A DNA stretch of 64,000 bases, taken from the NCBI GenBank assembly GCA_963680875.1, contig OY804579.1:27823804-27887803 (forward strand), in the 5' to 3' direction. This document shows positions 53,001-58,115 of this stretch, in pieces; position 1 is the stretch's first letter, and each line of letters begins with the position of its first letter. Below the pieces are notes generated by a model, which saw only the letters and a program-made list of their open reading frames with translations, was not told where the DNA came from and made no database searches. The translations under genes and the position numbers were made by a program. Origin of the DNA: Bathymodiolus brooksi (taxonomy: Eukaryota; Mollusca; Bivalvia; Mytilida; Modiolidae).

Positions 53001-56000
53001 GTGAGCGATACAGGCTCAAGTGAGCCTCTAGTTCTTATTGGATGTGTGAATGAACAGGTGAGCGATACAGGCTCAAGTGAGCCTCTAGTTCTTTATTGGT
53101 TGTGTGAATGAACAGGTGAGCGATACAGGCTCAAGTGAGCCTCTAGTTCTTATTGGATGTGTGAATGAACAGGTGAGCGATACAGGCTCAAGTGAGCCTC
53201 TAGTTCTTTATTGGTTGTGTGAATGAACAGGTGAGCGATACAGGCTCAAGTGAGCCTCTAGTTCTTATTGGATGTGTGAATGAACAGGTGAGCGATACAG
53301 GCTCAGGTGAGCCTGTAGTTCTTATTGGTTGTGTGAATGAACAGGTGAGAGATACAGGCTCAGTTGAGCCTCTAGTTCTTTATTGAAGAGGTACTCGTTT
53401 AATTTATTCTGTATAGTAAACTATAGAATGCTAGATATATTGATATTGATGATTGGAGTAGCCACAAGGGCATTATGTTAAAAGATGGCTATAAATTGAT
53501 CATTTTAAAAATGACAGTTCTACTTTTGTTACAGTGAAGTTATCCCCCTTCTTTTCAGGGTGATACATCTGGGTGTTATAAAATCATTCTAGCTTCGTTG
53601 GTTGGTGGTGCTAAATAGGAAGTAATTGATTTTGAAGTAGATCATAGTTTTCTTTGCTATGTTATTCCCACAACTCAAAAAATTATAATAGTAGCTTCAA
53701 TCAACATATAGTAATGCTTCTACCATTATTCTACACTGGGCACCAATTTTCATGGATTTAGATTAGTTACTTGACTTTTAATTATTCAGTTTAATGTAAC
53801 TCATAAATATGGAAGTGGTTCTAATTGTTCATTTTCTTTCTATATAGGTAAATTTATATAAAGCTTTCTTACTTGGTTTTCCACAAAAAATGGCAAAAGG
53901 GAATATTTCTTTGTATATAATAATTTATATATATATATCAACTTTTCTTGATAAGAAAGTCTAATTTGATAGACTGAACTAATAAGTAAATCCATAAAAT
54001 TAGTACTCAGTACAATTGAGTGATTTTTATATTTTGATTATTGGATGTACAGTAAATGTTTATTTTGATGTACTATTTATCTATTAGCCAGTTTGGACTT
54101 GGACTTTGTAAAACACAGATTGATTATTATAGTATAAACATTGTCAAAAGTTTAAACAAGTTTTGTTAAGTGGTAACATTATTGTAACTATTTACTGTAT
54201 TTCCATGTTAATTTGACTGTCTGATACTGATACTAACACATTTTACAAGTTTCAATATAGAATGAAATACTATATTGTAAGAGACATGTATGGTCGAGTG
54301 GTGTTGAGACAAACAGGACTAACACTACTGATTGTGGCAATAAACACCTATAATACAACAAAACCATGTCATATAGTTTGTTAATATCGCTGTTGTAAAA
54401 GTTTTGATTTGCTTAGCAAAAATGTATGAAAATATTTTGCGTTTTTTCTCACATGACCTTTGTTATTACCAGCACTTTGGATCCGTGGTTGTCATCGGCA
54501 GTATCGGTCATCTATAAACTTTTTACATTTCTCACAAATGACAGGCCCAATTGGAACCAAACTTGATATAAATGTTACTTGGGTAGTCCTCAACATTTTG
54601 AATAATTTTCGTTTCATTCAGAAATTCAACATGGCTGTAAATTATGCTTTCTGATTGGCTTAAATTTCAAAATCTTCTTTTCCAAAACCACATGTAGGAT
54701 TGAATTTTTCTTTAGTAGAAATGCTTCTTATATGGCCCTCTATAAAGTTTATGTTTTTTTCTGGATACGAAATCCAAGTTGGTCACCAACACAAGGCATA
54801 TTTTTAACATAAATAGGACCATATGGGAAAATGGAAAACAATTTTTTTTCTCAGAAACCAGAATGTTGATTGATTCCAAATAGTACATAAATAATCATTG
54901 AATGATCCTTTACAAAATTTGATTTTTTTGGGAAATTCAAATCGATTCAAGTGCCAAATTTACCATAAACCCTATAGGAGAATGTTTTAAAATTGTTTTC
55001 ATCTGAAACCACTGATTCATTTGACACCAAACTTTGCTGGAATGTGCATAGTTTACTGTTCTTTGCAATATATGTCTATTTTGTGTCAATCGGGATGGGA
55101 ATATATGATGTCTGCCATCGCAATGCATAGCTTTAACATAGGAGTTACCTTTTATGAAAATGAAGGAAACAAATTTCAGAAACTATTAATTTGATCAAAT
55201 CGAAACTGTGCATAATAAATATTGGATGGTCACTACAAAATTTAAATTTGTTTGTGTACATCTGGAATCTTAAAATGGTTGTAGTCACATGTGGAAATAT
55301 TTAAGAATTATTCTAATAGGGGGAAAAAAACAATGAACCATTTCATTTCACAGCAAACTTGGATGGAATGTGCTTGGGATGGTTAGTTACAAAGTATGTA
55401 TTTCTTGTGTCGATTGGAATTCTAAGATTGCCACCACCACAAGGCATGTTTTTAACATGGGAAAATAAAAAAATAAATATGCTCAGAAACTTTTGATGGA
55501 TCAAAACATTACATGAATAAAATAGGACTGCTTTACAAAATTTTCATTTTTGCATTAATGCAATTGGAAATCAAAGATAAGTGCCAACACTGACCAAGTT
55601 GAACATTAGTATCTATTTTGAAAAATATTTTAAAATGAAGTCAAAAACCATTTGCAACAAACATGGCTTGAATGTTTCTTGGATGGTCCTTTGCAAAATG
55701 TGTGGCATTTTCTTTTTATCAATCGGAAATCCAAGATGAGTGTCACTGCAGGATTTAGTGTTAACATTAGACCCATATGGGAAAATGATAGAATACTTTT
55801 CTCAGATACTAGAAATGGATTAAATCAAACAGTTACATACATAATTGTCGTTGGAATTACATTTTCATTTTTTTGTGTGAGATGGGAAATCCATGTTGAT
55901 TGACTTCACAGGACACTGTTTTATTAAAATCCTCAAAAATTTCAAACTTGTCTGAGCACAAACGTGCATAAATAACCATTTAAGCGATACAGGCTCAGAT

Positions 56001-57490
56001 GAGCCACTAGTTTATTTTCATTATCATTTTGATCATGTTTTTATTTTACTTTGATTTTGATGTTTTGAACTAACCACTACATGTATAATATATGTCAAGA
56101 GTTGTTTTTGCATAATATATGTACCATTATAAATGGGCCTTTGTCATTCTAAGATTTTAAAGTGACAAATGTTATTTTAACCATCACAAGTTCAGGAAAC
56201 AGAACTGGAAATTTACTAATAGACATATACAATGTAGAGCAATATGTAATACAAATCTTGCTAAATGCACACAATCTCGCTATTCCATGAAAAATTGTAG
56301 GGAGGTATAAATTTGTTGGGTAATAATGGTTAGTAAACAAACTCCACAGAGAATTTTTTTCTGGTGAAAATTGTATGGGCTGCGAGTATTCAAAAAGAAT
56401 GCCTCCAAACTACCTCCTCCCCCTACAATCTTTTATGGAAAATCCATTATTGCACTTATTTTGTGAAATTATGCATCCTTCTCCCTTTCTGTTTCACTAT
56501 ATTTTTCACAGTAACTAGATATACATAATCATAATAACCAACACAACATAATGCAATACAAATATACAATTAGAATAGAAAAAGAAACAGCGAATAAATC
56601 TCAATGGTTCACCACAGACTACAAAATAATATGAACAAAAGTTTTATATAGAAAACAGGTCCATTTTCATCAGTGACAAAGACTTTTTAACAAAACAGAC
56701 AGCAAACTACACAAGACTTTCCTTTCCGGTGACAACGTTATTGCTATTTTTATTAAAATTATTAAAATGTTTTAAGTCTGGACAATTTTATGCAGTTTTA
56801 ACAAATGATAAAACTGTTGAGAATGCTGTACATTTTTAATGGTTTCTGTAGAGTTTCTGTTGTAATGACATTGATTTGATTTGATTTGATATGATTTATT
56901 GTGTTTAATGCCACTTTCAGCAATATTTCAGTTATATCATGGCGACCAGTTTTAGTGGTGGAAGAAGCCGGAGTCCCCGGAGAGAACCACCGACCATGGA
57001 CAAGCAACAGGTGAACTTTATCACTTGCGGCTGTGAGTCGAGTGCACCCTTTTTTGTAATTTACAAAACCGGGCACATACCCATGCCGTATTGGTGATAG
57101 GCTTGTATGAGTTGTTAGGTAATCCAACTACCTAACTCATTGAGCCACCCGGGCCCTTAATGACATTGATTACTGTTGTTACATGAGATACATACAATAT
57201 GCTTGTATAATTGGTAATCTTATTATCACTTGAAAGAATATATCCTTCTATGAATTGTCAGTTTTAAATACTTCTGTTTTCATTTAATTTGGTGAACATT
57301 TAATGTTTTATTGCTTACAGAATATGGTATAAATGGATGCATTTAAAAACTTCAATAAAGATTATGGTACAAAATTATCACATTACCTGTCACCTGATAA
57401 TCATGTTACTTTATTTTTATTTTGTAGGAGGACACCTCTGGTGATTACAGAAAAGTATTGGTAGCATTAGTGTCTCAGGGAGGATATTGA
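8772..57490 (+). CDS. Annexin gene, split over nine internal exons plus two alternative last exons
   Basis: Annexins are cytosolic proteins that bind acidic phospholipid membranes in a calcium-dependent way through four ~70-residue repeats. The exons found are 8772-8853, 13643-13737, 14201-14314, 18197-18287, 23747-23826, 24325-24381, 28224-28413, 29241-29299 and 30484-30606, then either 53559-53618 or 57428-57490. All have AG acceptors and GT donors, and all phases join. Each repeat has a GxGT-type calcium loop (MKGFGT, MKGVGT, KKLGT, MKGMGT) and a downstream acidic cap (KSELGG, ISDTSG, KSEMSG, DTSG). The recognised part encodes about 316 or 317 residues, the usual core length, so only a short N-terminus is missing. 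The gene spans at least 48.7 kb. Which annexin subfamily it belongs to cannot be settled by eye. Confidence 0.95.
9310..9550 (-). pseudogene. Decayed TTF-type zinc-finger fragment (hAT/ZMYM-like)
   Basis: The minus strand encodes a run with [14 protein letters not shown], then [13 protein letters not shown] and [10 protein letters not shown]. This matches the layout of TTF-type zinc fingers in hAT-derived and ZNF862-like proteins: W-L-x-Y, M-x-C-x-x-C, F-x-x-G, then S-x-x-x-H-x-x-S-x-x-H. The second Cys of the expected C-x-x-C is Arg (CDIRRK), and no transposase domain follows, so it is probably not functional. A possible donor (ATG|GTAAGC) sits at its end. It lies antisense in the annexin intron. 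Family assignment is by motif only. Confidence 0.5.
9716..13110. repeat. Older repeat interrupted by the family A element
   Basis: Sequence with CTCGCCA/TGGCGAG words occurs at 9140-9200 and again at 12371-13110. An inverted pair (CTGAGCAGTGTGGGAAAC at 9716-9733 and its near-exact reverse complement at 12987-13004, 17 of 18 bases) brackets the family A insertion. This suggests an older foldback-like repeat or decayed gene copy, split by the insertion at 9739-12370. No intact coding frame was recognised. Confidence 0.4.
9739..12370 (+). mobile_element. Family A hairpin-ended repeat, complete copy
   Basis: The 5' end is a hairpin (AGCTCACcTGACCC, loop, GGGTCAtGTGAGCT), followed by GTCCGTCGTCC-type microsatellite text. 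The interior has several 'caagatctacctaccctgcaa' modules and four ~310-bp tandem units at about 10640-11880. The 3' end is the AGGCTC...GAGCCT hairpin, then CTAG. The flanks are consistent with insertion inside a run of T with no obvious target duplication. No protein is encoded that I recognise. It lies in the intron between annexin exons 1 and 2. Confidence 0.8.
13643..13737 (+). CDS. Annexin exon 2: repeat 1 body
   Basis: This 95-nt exon sits between TTTCCCAG and AAG|GTAATG. It completes the split Gly and reads [20 protein letters not shown], then [11 protein letters not shown]. It finishes the GFGTDE calcium loop of repeat 1 and encodes helices B and C. The 95-nt length equals the conserved vertebrate exon at this position. 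Confidence 0.96.
14201..14314 (+). CDS. Annexin exon 3: end of repeat 1, start of repeat 2
   Basis: This 114-nt exon sits between TTTTGTAG and AAG|GTATTA and is phase 0 at both ends. It starts [20 protein letters not shown] and ends ELKRAMK. The Glu of KSELGG is the usual acidic cap ligand of the repeat 1 calcium site. The length matches the conserved 114-nt annexin exon. Confidence 0.96.
14408..14544. mobile_element. Perfect-hairpin MITE
   Basis: Two 47-bp arms (14408-14454 and 14498-14544) are perfect reverse complements around a 43-bp centre. The outer end reads GTTATTCAGCTATCAGACAG. The centre contains a smaller stem (TATTCCCT / AGGGAATA). The lack of any mismatch implies recent origin or gene conversion. 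No coding sequence is present. It lies in the intron after exon 3. Confidence 0.85.
14656..14683. promoter_or_regulatory. Paired CRE-type octamers in a perfect hairpin
   Basis: A 12-bp perfect stem (TTTGACGTCATT, loop CTTC, AATGACGTCAAA) contains two TGACGTCA octamers, the consensus site for CREB/ATF factors. A third GACGTC occurs near 14902 and a CACGTCA near 14697. It is deep in an intron beside a MITE, so it may be repeat-borne rather than a working enhancer. Confidence 0.35.
15285..16797 (+). repeat. 37-bp tandem satellite, about 41 copies
   Basis: A head-to-tail array built on ACATTAGAAATAACCTGACA plus CAATGGTAATAAAGAA has a 37-bp period. Units vary mainly as CAATGG or CAAGGG and as AAAGAAA, AAAGGAA or AAAGTAA. 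It runs straight into the family B element at 16804. It is intronic and non-coding. Confidence 0.93.
16804..17924 (+). mobile_element. Family B hairpin-ended element with ~175-bp tandem core
   Basis: The 5' end is a G/C palindrome (TATACCCCC...GGGGGGTATA) and the 3' end has a GTGAGCtaatGCTCAC hairpin, then AGTTCATCTTGT. The core repeats a ~175-bp unit. The word CAGATTCCTACTTCCTG (or CTGATTCC...) recurs at 16983, 17151, 17327, 17502, 17678 and about 17854. Units alternate to give a 351-bp higher-order period. The exact ends are supported by the copy that splits the Penelope element at 20269-21202. Confidence 0.82.
18197..18287 (+). CDS. Annexin exon 4: repeat 2
   Basis: This 91-nt exon sits between ATATTACAG and CGAG|GTTAG. 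It reads [20 protein letters not shown], then [10 protein letters not shown], plus one base of a split Val. It completes the MKGVGTDE calcium loop of repeat 2. The length equals the conserved 91-nt annexin exon. Confidence 0.96.
18803..19057 (+). mobile_element. tRNA-derived SINE, full-length, V-SINE/RUDI-like
   Basis: The head has a B-box-like segment (GAGTTTGAACCCCG). The body has the 'ggtggttttcttcgggcact' and TTTCCTCCACC segment typical of V-SINE cores. The tail has CCATGATATAACTGAAATAT and a 'gttgaaagtggcgttaaacacc' segment. Related copies in this window are at 27788, 29404, 29570, 31515, 49696 and 56877. The RUDI name is from memory of molluscan V-SINEs and is an inference. Confidence 0.8.
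19097..19266. repeat. Short palindromic element
   Basis: Left and right arms of about 65-70 bp are near reverse complements. Both carry GCTGAGGAAGGCTGCA and CGTTCGGAAATTAATCTAGA. The left arm has a 9-base GGCCTTGCA-type difference. The CTGAGGAAGG...GGAAATTAATC text resembles a degenerate hammerhead core of the sort found with Penelope-like elements, but helix II no longer pairs in the right arm. No coding sequence. Confidence 0.6.
19578..19740 (+). mobile_element. tRNA-like SINE unit, left copy
   Basis: An A-box-like TGGTCGAGTGG at 19585 and a B-box GGGTTCAAATCCCG at 19651-19664 resemble a Leu/Ser-type tRNA. The anticodon stem does not pair, so it is a tRNA-derived head, not a working tRNA. 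The tail ends TTTCAGACG and then TA repeats. A nearly identical unit in the same orientation lies at 22893-23042, on the far side of the Penelope inverted pair. Confidence 0.6.
19849..20268 (-). mobile_element. Penelope-like element 3' end: endonuclease C-terminus and 3' UTR
   Basis: On the minus strand 20193-20267 reads [20 protein letters not shown], then NKKA and stop. This is the conserved C-terminal part of the GIY-YIG endonuclease of Penelope-like retroelements (R-x-x-x-E-x-F-W-I ... L-x-P-x-G-I-N), with the catalytic Glu before F-W. The following 3' UTR contains a hammerhead-like motif (19942-19998) and ends near 19849, where homology to the right arm stops. The N-terminal part of the domain is at 21203-21398, beyond a family B insertion. 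No reverse transcriptase domain is seen, so the copy is truncated. Confidence 0.85.
19942..19998 (-). ncRNA. Hammerhead-ribozyme-like motif, left copy
   Basis: On the minus strand the core reads CTGATGA, helix II GCTTG/CAAGC with loop TCGGT, then GAAA, then TATC. Helix I is GACG/CGTC plus an outer AAATC/GATTT after an 8-nt bulge. The predicted cut follows AUC. Helix III (AUAU) is very short but self-complementary, as described for Penelope hammerheads that act as dimers. One extra A sits between the CTGATGA box and helix II. The sequence is identical in the right copy. Activity is untested. Confidence 0.6.
20269..21202 (+). mobile_element. Family B element inserted in the Penelope endonuclease
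   Basis: It starts TATATCCCCACTCCCC with the G/C palindrome, carries about five ~175-bp units and ends with the GCATTAGCTCAC hairpin and TTCATCTTGT. Removing it rejoins the endonuclease reading frame exactly (...KENQ + RQKKENF...). This defines both ends and shows insertion between two Ts with no target site duplication. Relative to the endonuclease it is antisense. Confidence 0.85.
21203..21398 (-). pseudogene. Penelope-like GIY-YIG endonuclease, N-terminal part
   Basis: The minus strand reads [20 protein letters not shown], then [20 protein letters not shown] and HSLEDF...[12 protein letters not shown]. It matches the Y-V-G-E-(S/T) core, the R-x-x-x-H-R-x-D segment and the P-V-S-x-H-F-x-x-x-G-H segment of Penelope endonucleases. 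The reading frame then runs into the family B insertion, and the missing end lies at 20193-20267. Upstream (above 21398) the similarity stops, so the reverse transcriptase is absent. Confidence 0.85.
21399..21768. other. Spacer between the inverted arms
   Basis: This spacer contains repeated GTCCGA/CGGACAA words (21410-21550), which look like another decayed repeat, and AT-rich sequence to the start of the right arm. No gene recognised. Confidence 0.4.
21769..22477 (-). mobile_element. Family B element in the right arm, 3'-truncated
   Basis: Reverse-complement copy of the left insert, with its G/C palindrome end at about 22443-22477 and about four ~175-bp units. It is cut off at 21769 inside a unit and lacks the terminal hairpin. 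It has about one unit fewer than the left arm. It sits at the matching place in the Penelope endonuclease, so the insertion predates the inverted duplication. Confidence 0.8.
22478..22892 (+). mobile_element. Penelope-like element 3' end, inverted right copy
   Basis: The + strand reads [20 protein letters not shown], then KA and stop (near 22547), then the same 3' UTR as the left arm in opposite orientation. Homology ends at about 22892, matching 19849 in the left arm. Only a few substitutions separate the arms. The N-terminal endonuclease part is absent here. Confidence 0.85.
22742..22798 (+). ncRNA. Hammerhead-ribozyme-like motif, right copy
   Basis: CTGATGA lies at 22759-22765, helix II GCTTG 22667-like stem at 22767-22771 with CAAGC 22777-22781, GAAA at 22782-22785 and the predicted cut after 22789. 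Helix I is GACG 22755-22758 with CGTC 22790-22793, and AAATC 22742-22746 with GATTT 22794-22798. The core is identical to the left copy despite differences in the surrounding UTR. The extra A at 22766 is a departure from the consensus. Confidence 0.6.
22893..23085 (+). mobile_element. tRNA-like SINE unit, right copy, with (TA)n tail
   Basis: The same unit as at 19590-19740, in direct orientation, starting inside the A-box (ACGAGTGG) and carrying the B-box at 22957-22970. About five differences separate the two. It ends in TTTCAGACG and a TA microsatellite to about 23080. Together the two units bracket the Penelope inverted pair. Confidence 0.6.
23747..23826 (+). CDS. Annexin exon 5: end of repeat 2
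   Basis: This 80-nt exon sits between TAATTTCAG and TGT|GTAGGTA. Its first two bases complete a Val, then [20 protein letters not shown] and MVSMAC. The Asp of ISDTSG is the acidic cap ligand of the repeat 2 calcium site. The 80-nt size is the conserved one. Confidence 0.95.
24325..24381 (+). CDS. Annexin exon 6: inter-repeat linker
   Basis: This 57-nt exon sits between CTTTAAAG and CAG|GTTAG and is phase 0 at both ends. It reads [19 protein letters not shown]. It is the connector between repeats 2 and 3, with the D-x-x-x-A-x-x-D-A-Q motif that opens repeat 3. The size equals the conserved 57-nt exon. Confidence 0.94.
24601..25127 (+). mobile_element. Family A related short copy
   Basis: It begins TTAGCTCACCATGCC, carries two or three ~155-bp units (CTTCTCCTCTGAAACCGCTT, GATCCATTAACAAACATGG) and ends GGTGAGCGACACAGGCTCAG, then GCCTCTAG. 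It is a shorter subfamily than the 9739 copy. It is intronic. Confidence 0.65.
25655..25740 (+). mobile_element. Family A 5' fragment
   Basis: It contains AAAGGGTCATGTGAGCTTTC and GTCCATATACTTTTCAC, corresponding to the 5' end of family A. No 3' end is found nearby. Confidence 0.45.
27097..27365. mobile_element. Foldback MITE, copy 1
   Basis: The ends are inverted: AGGCCAAAATGAAAAATA and TATTTTTAATTGTGGCCT, with CCCCTTACCCGAC near one end and GTCGGGTAAGGGG near the other. The interior shares ATTTCGCCAAAAGATCGATA with the copy at 57765-57986. Confidence 0.7.
27788..28048 (+). mobile_element. tRNA-derived SINE
   Basis: Same family as 18803-19057. The B-box is GAGTTCGAATCCTGC, the body has GTCGGTGGTTATCTCTGGGT and the tail has GTTGAAAGTGGCATTAAAT. 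It is diverged relative to the other copies. Confidence 0.75.
28224..28413 (+). CDS. Annexin exon 7: repeat 3 (fused 94+96 exon)
   Basis: This 190-nt exon sits between TTTTTGTAG and ATAG|GTTTGT. It reads [20 protein letters not shown], then [20 protein letters not shown] and [20 protein letters not shown], ending LAI plus one base. It carries the third-repeat calcium loop KKLGTDE and the acidic cap in KSEMSG. Vertebrate annexins split this region into exons of 94 and 96 nt. Here the sum is a single exon with an unbroken frame, so the intron is either lost or never gained in this lineage. Confidence 0.95.
29241..29299 (+). CDS. Annexin exon 8: start of repeat 4
   Basis: This 59-nt exon sits between TTTTTCAG and AAG|GTATTA. 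It completes a Val and reads [19 protein letters not shown]. The R-P-x-Y-F-A-x-x-L-x-x-(S/A)-M motif is the usual helix A of annexin repeat 4. The 59-nt size is conserved. Confidence 0.95.
29404..29477 (-). mobile_element. SINE 3' fragment
   Basis: The text GTGTTTAACACCACTTTCAA and ATTTCAATTATATTGTGACA is the reverse complement of the SINE tail. Only the 3' part is present, a 5' truncation. Confidence 0.6.
29570..29818 (-). mobile_element. tRNA-derived SINE
   Basis: Near full-length copy in reverse orientation: tail GCTTAATGCCACTT, body GGTGGAGGAAACAGGAGTAA, then the head with GATTCAAACTC as the inverted B-box. A poly-T run (29557-29569) at its 3' side fits retroposition. Confidence 0.75.
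30484..30606 (+). CDS. Annexin exon 9: repeat 4 body
   Basis: This 123-nt exon sits between AATTTCAG and AGG|GTAAGT and is phase 0 at both ends. It reads [20 protein letters not shown], then [20 protein letters not shown] and R. It has the MKGMGTDD calcium loop and ends just before the acidic-cap helix, which the alternative last exons supply. The 123-nt size matches the conserved penultimate annexin exon. Confidence 0.96.
31515..31611 (-). mobile_element. SINE 3' fragment next to the 28-bp array
   Basis: Reverse-complement SINE tail and part of the body (GCACTTTCAACAATATATCA, GGAGGAAACCGGAGTACC). The 5' part is missing. The 28-bp array begins about 65 bp further on. Confidence 0.65.
31677..49003 (+). 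repeat. 17.3-kb minisatellite of a 28-bp unit, about 618 copies
   Basis: Head-to-tail units are built from GTTGTTAATGCTGTGAAC followed by a variable (T)(G/A)TTTGTCCA part. Identical text returns every 420 bp (15 units). Frequent variants are CTGTTTG or CTATTTG, GTCCAG or GTCAAG or GTTGAG or GTGGAG, and GCTGTG or GTTGTG. Variants recur in order as higher-order blocks, e.g. a 980-bp (35-unit) shift between 35958 and 36938, and a 2660-bp (95-unit) shift between 33571 and 36231. Stops occur in every frame. A few units have 1-2 base deletions (e.g. near 38862). The array lies between exon 9 and the last exons. Confidence 0.98.
49182..49358 (+). repeat. 26-bp tandem repeat, about 7 copies
   Basis: Units of AAATAGCTGATCTGGTAGTG plus TTATAT occur with minor variants. 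It is unrelated to the 28-bp array 180 bp upstream. Confidence 0.85.
49696..49971 (+). mobile_element. tRNA-derived SINE with 11-bp target duplication
   Basis: The head GGGCCCGGGTGGCTCAATGA has an A-box-like segment, and the B-box is GTGGGTTCGTGCCCGG. The body has CTCCGGGTACTCCGGCTTCC and the tail GATATAACTGAAATATTG. It is flanked by TGGTATTCTAG at 49685-49695 and 49972-49982, a perfect target site duplication, so the insertion is fairly recent. It is the same subfamily as 56877-57157. Confidence 0.9.
50203..50733 (+). mobile_element. TIR element carrying a captured helicase fragment, copy 1
   Basis: Terminal inverted repeats of about 70 bp start CATCTTCGCTAGCCAAGGGT and end in its reverse complement. 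Flanks are GGTTTCCGT (50194-50202) and GGTTTTTTCCGT (50734-50745), a 9-bp duplication with a later T expansion. TIRs of this length with 9-bp duplications are typical of Mutator-like elements. There is no transposase. The interior carries a gene fragment (50386-50558). It is a second member of the element at 62113-62641. Confidence 0.85.
50386..50558 (+). pseudogene. Captured RecQ-like/SF2 helicase 5' fragment
   Basis: It starts [19 protein letters not shown] and continues [10 protein letters not shown] one-base frameshift then leads to [20 protein letters not shown] and SYESIPV. The order (F-x-L-x-x-L-x-x-x-Q, then G-K-D-V-F and Walker [10 protein letters not shown]) matches the N-terminus of RecQ-like superfamily 2 helicases. 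Only motif I and its lead-in are present, so no helicase activity is possible. The same frameshift is in the copy at 62268-62458, so it predates their spread. Confidence 0.7.
50790..50905 (+). repeat. Unnamed interspersed repeat (three copies in window)
   Basis: The text GGTATTGATTTAGGG, then CAAACAAGAGAAGCTAAGGT and GCAAAAATGG is shared with 58020-58115 and 59340-59475. It is AT-rich and non-coding. Family unknown. Confidence 0.5.
50949..51847. mobile_element. MITE with ~75-bp TIRs and TA duplication
   Basis: The left end AAGGCATACAGTAGCTCAAA and the right end (its reverse complement, ending TGTATGCCTT) extend to about 75 bp of inverted identity. The inner part is ATATTCGATGTTTTAT and its complement. 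A TA lies on each side (50947-50948 and 51848-51849), as for Tc1/mariner-type elements. The 899-bp interior has no transposase. Confidence 0.8.
52698..53385 (+). mobile_element. Family A short copy with tandem 3' ends
   Basis: It starts TTAGCTCATCTGACCCAAAT and reaches a first CCTCTAG near 52917. The 57/58-bp 3'-terminal segment (GAACAGGTGAGCGATACAGG, then a CTCAAGTGAG hairpin and CCTCTAG) is then repeated about eight times. Repeat starts are near 52938, 52995, 53052 and 53110, and so on to 53385. Each repeat ends with the family's terminal hairpin and CTAG. Confidence 0.75.
53559..53618 (+). CDS. Annexin alternative last exon a
   Basis: After a strong pyrimidine tract and AG (CTTCTTTTCAG), a phase-0 frame reads [19 protein letters not shown] and stops at TAG. 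This is the standard annexin repeat 4 ending: acidic cap DTSG, then the last helix. It joins exon 9 perfectly (...DQFIR + GDTSG). An AATAAA at 54339-54344 could serve its 3' end. It differs from exon b at most helix positions, so it is either a mutually exclusive terminal exon or an older copy. Transcript data would decide. Confidence 0.85.
   Translation, partial: GDTSGCYKIILASLVGGAK
54455..56013 (+). mobile_element. Family A related divergent copy
   Basis: Repeated ~155-bp units have phrases such as CAGAAACCA, GGAATGTGC and GGAAATCCAAGATG. It ends AAGCGATACAGGCTCAGATG, then AGCCACTAG. Units are strongly diverged from each other, so this is an old copy. It lies between the two alternative annexin last exons. 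Confidence 0.55.
56877..57157 (-). mobile_element. tRNA-derived SINE with 14-bp target duplication
   Basis: Reverse-orientation copy of the 49696 subfamily, ending at GAGCCACCCGGGCCC (57142-57156). It is flanked by TAATGACATTGATT at 56863-56876 and 57158-57171. A short TTGAT microsatellite tail sits at its 3' end. It lies about 270 bp before annexin last exon b. Confidence 0.9.
57428..57490 (+). CDS. Annexin alternative last exon b
   Basis: The acceptor is TTTTATTTTGTAG. The phase-0 frame reads [20 protein letters not shown] and stops at [11 protein letters not shown] is the commonest annexin C-terminal motif, so this is probably the ancestral last exon. Joined to exon 9 it gives the other isoform. 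It keeps the Asp calcium ligand but has Glu where exon a has Gly, and a different tail (SQGGY against GGAK). It lies 26.8 kb downstream of exon 9. Confidence 0.92.
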   Translation, partial: EDTSGDYRKVLVALVSQGGY

Positions 57491-57764
57491 CATTAATCTT
57501 GTATCTGATCTTTCACCTGTTGTTCATGTGAATTATTATAACAAACCTTCTAATTTAATTGTTGTAAGAATTTGTCTAATAGTCCATACATGTGATCTTT
57601 TCAAAATGACTGAGAGGGGGGATTTTTTTTCTGATAAATCTGCAACACTTTTTATACAACTGGAAAATTTTTGTGACTCTATCATATTATGAGTATGTCA
57701 TCATTGTCGTCATTCTTCTACAGACACAATGGTTCCAGAGCAGTATTTTTAGTTCTAGTAGACC

Positions 57765-57986
57765 AAGGCCAAAATTAAAAATTAAGTTTTTTCCCCTTAC
57801 CCGACCGACCCTGTCAAAATCGGCCGACTGAAATTTTTGCTGAAAATTCCGTATTTTAGATTCATTTCGCCAAAAGATCGATATTTTCGCATTACCAAGC
57901 ACATCTTTGTCGTAAAAAAAACCCCCCTACCCACTTCCAAAATTGTGGGTCGGGTAAGGGGAAACAAAAATATTTTTAATTGTGAC
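57765..57986. mobile_element. Foldback MITE, copy 2
   Basis: Ends AAAATTAAAAATTAAG and TATTTTTAATTGTGA are inverted, with CCCCTTACCCGAC and GTCGGGTAAGGGG inside. It is closely related to 27097-27365 but with a shorter middle. Confidence 0.7.
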
Positions 57987-58019
57987 CCAATCCTTTTGAT
58001 ATTTTAACACAAAGATACA

Positions 58020-58115
58020 GAATAATGGTTCGGATTGATTTGGGGTACATGTATTGTAGCCATACCGGTTTCCAAACAAGAGGCCCTAAGGTGTAGAAAT
58101 GGGTGTTTTTTTTGT
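58020..58115 (+). repeat. Unnamed interspersed repeat, second copy
   Basis: Shares GATTTGGGGTACATG, then CAAACAAGAGGCCCTAAGGT with the copies at 50790 and 59340. Diverged. Confidence 0.45.

Noticed and set aside
57341..57365. AATAAA near 57353 as poly(A) signal for last exon a
   Set aside because: It is 3.7 kb past the stop and beyond a SINE. The AATAAA at 54339 is nearer, and neither can be confirmed from sequence alone.
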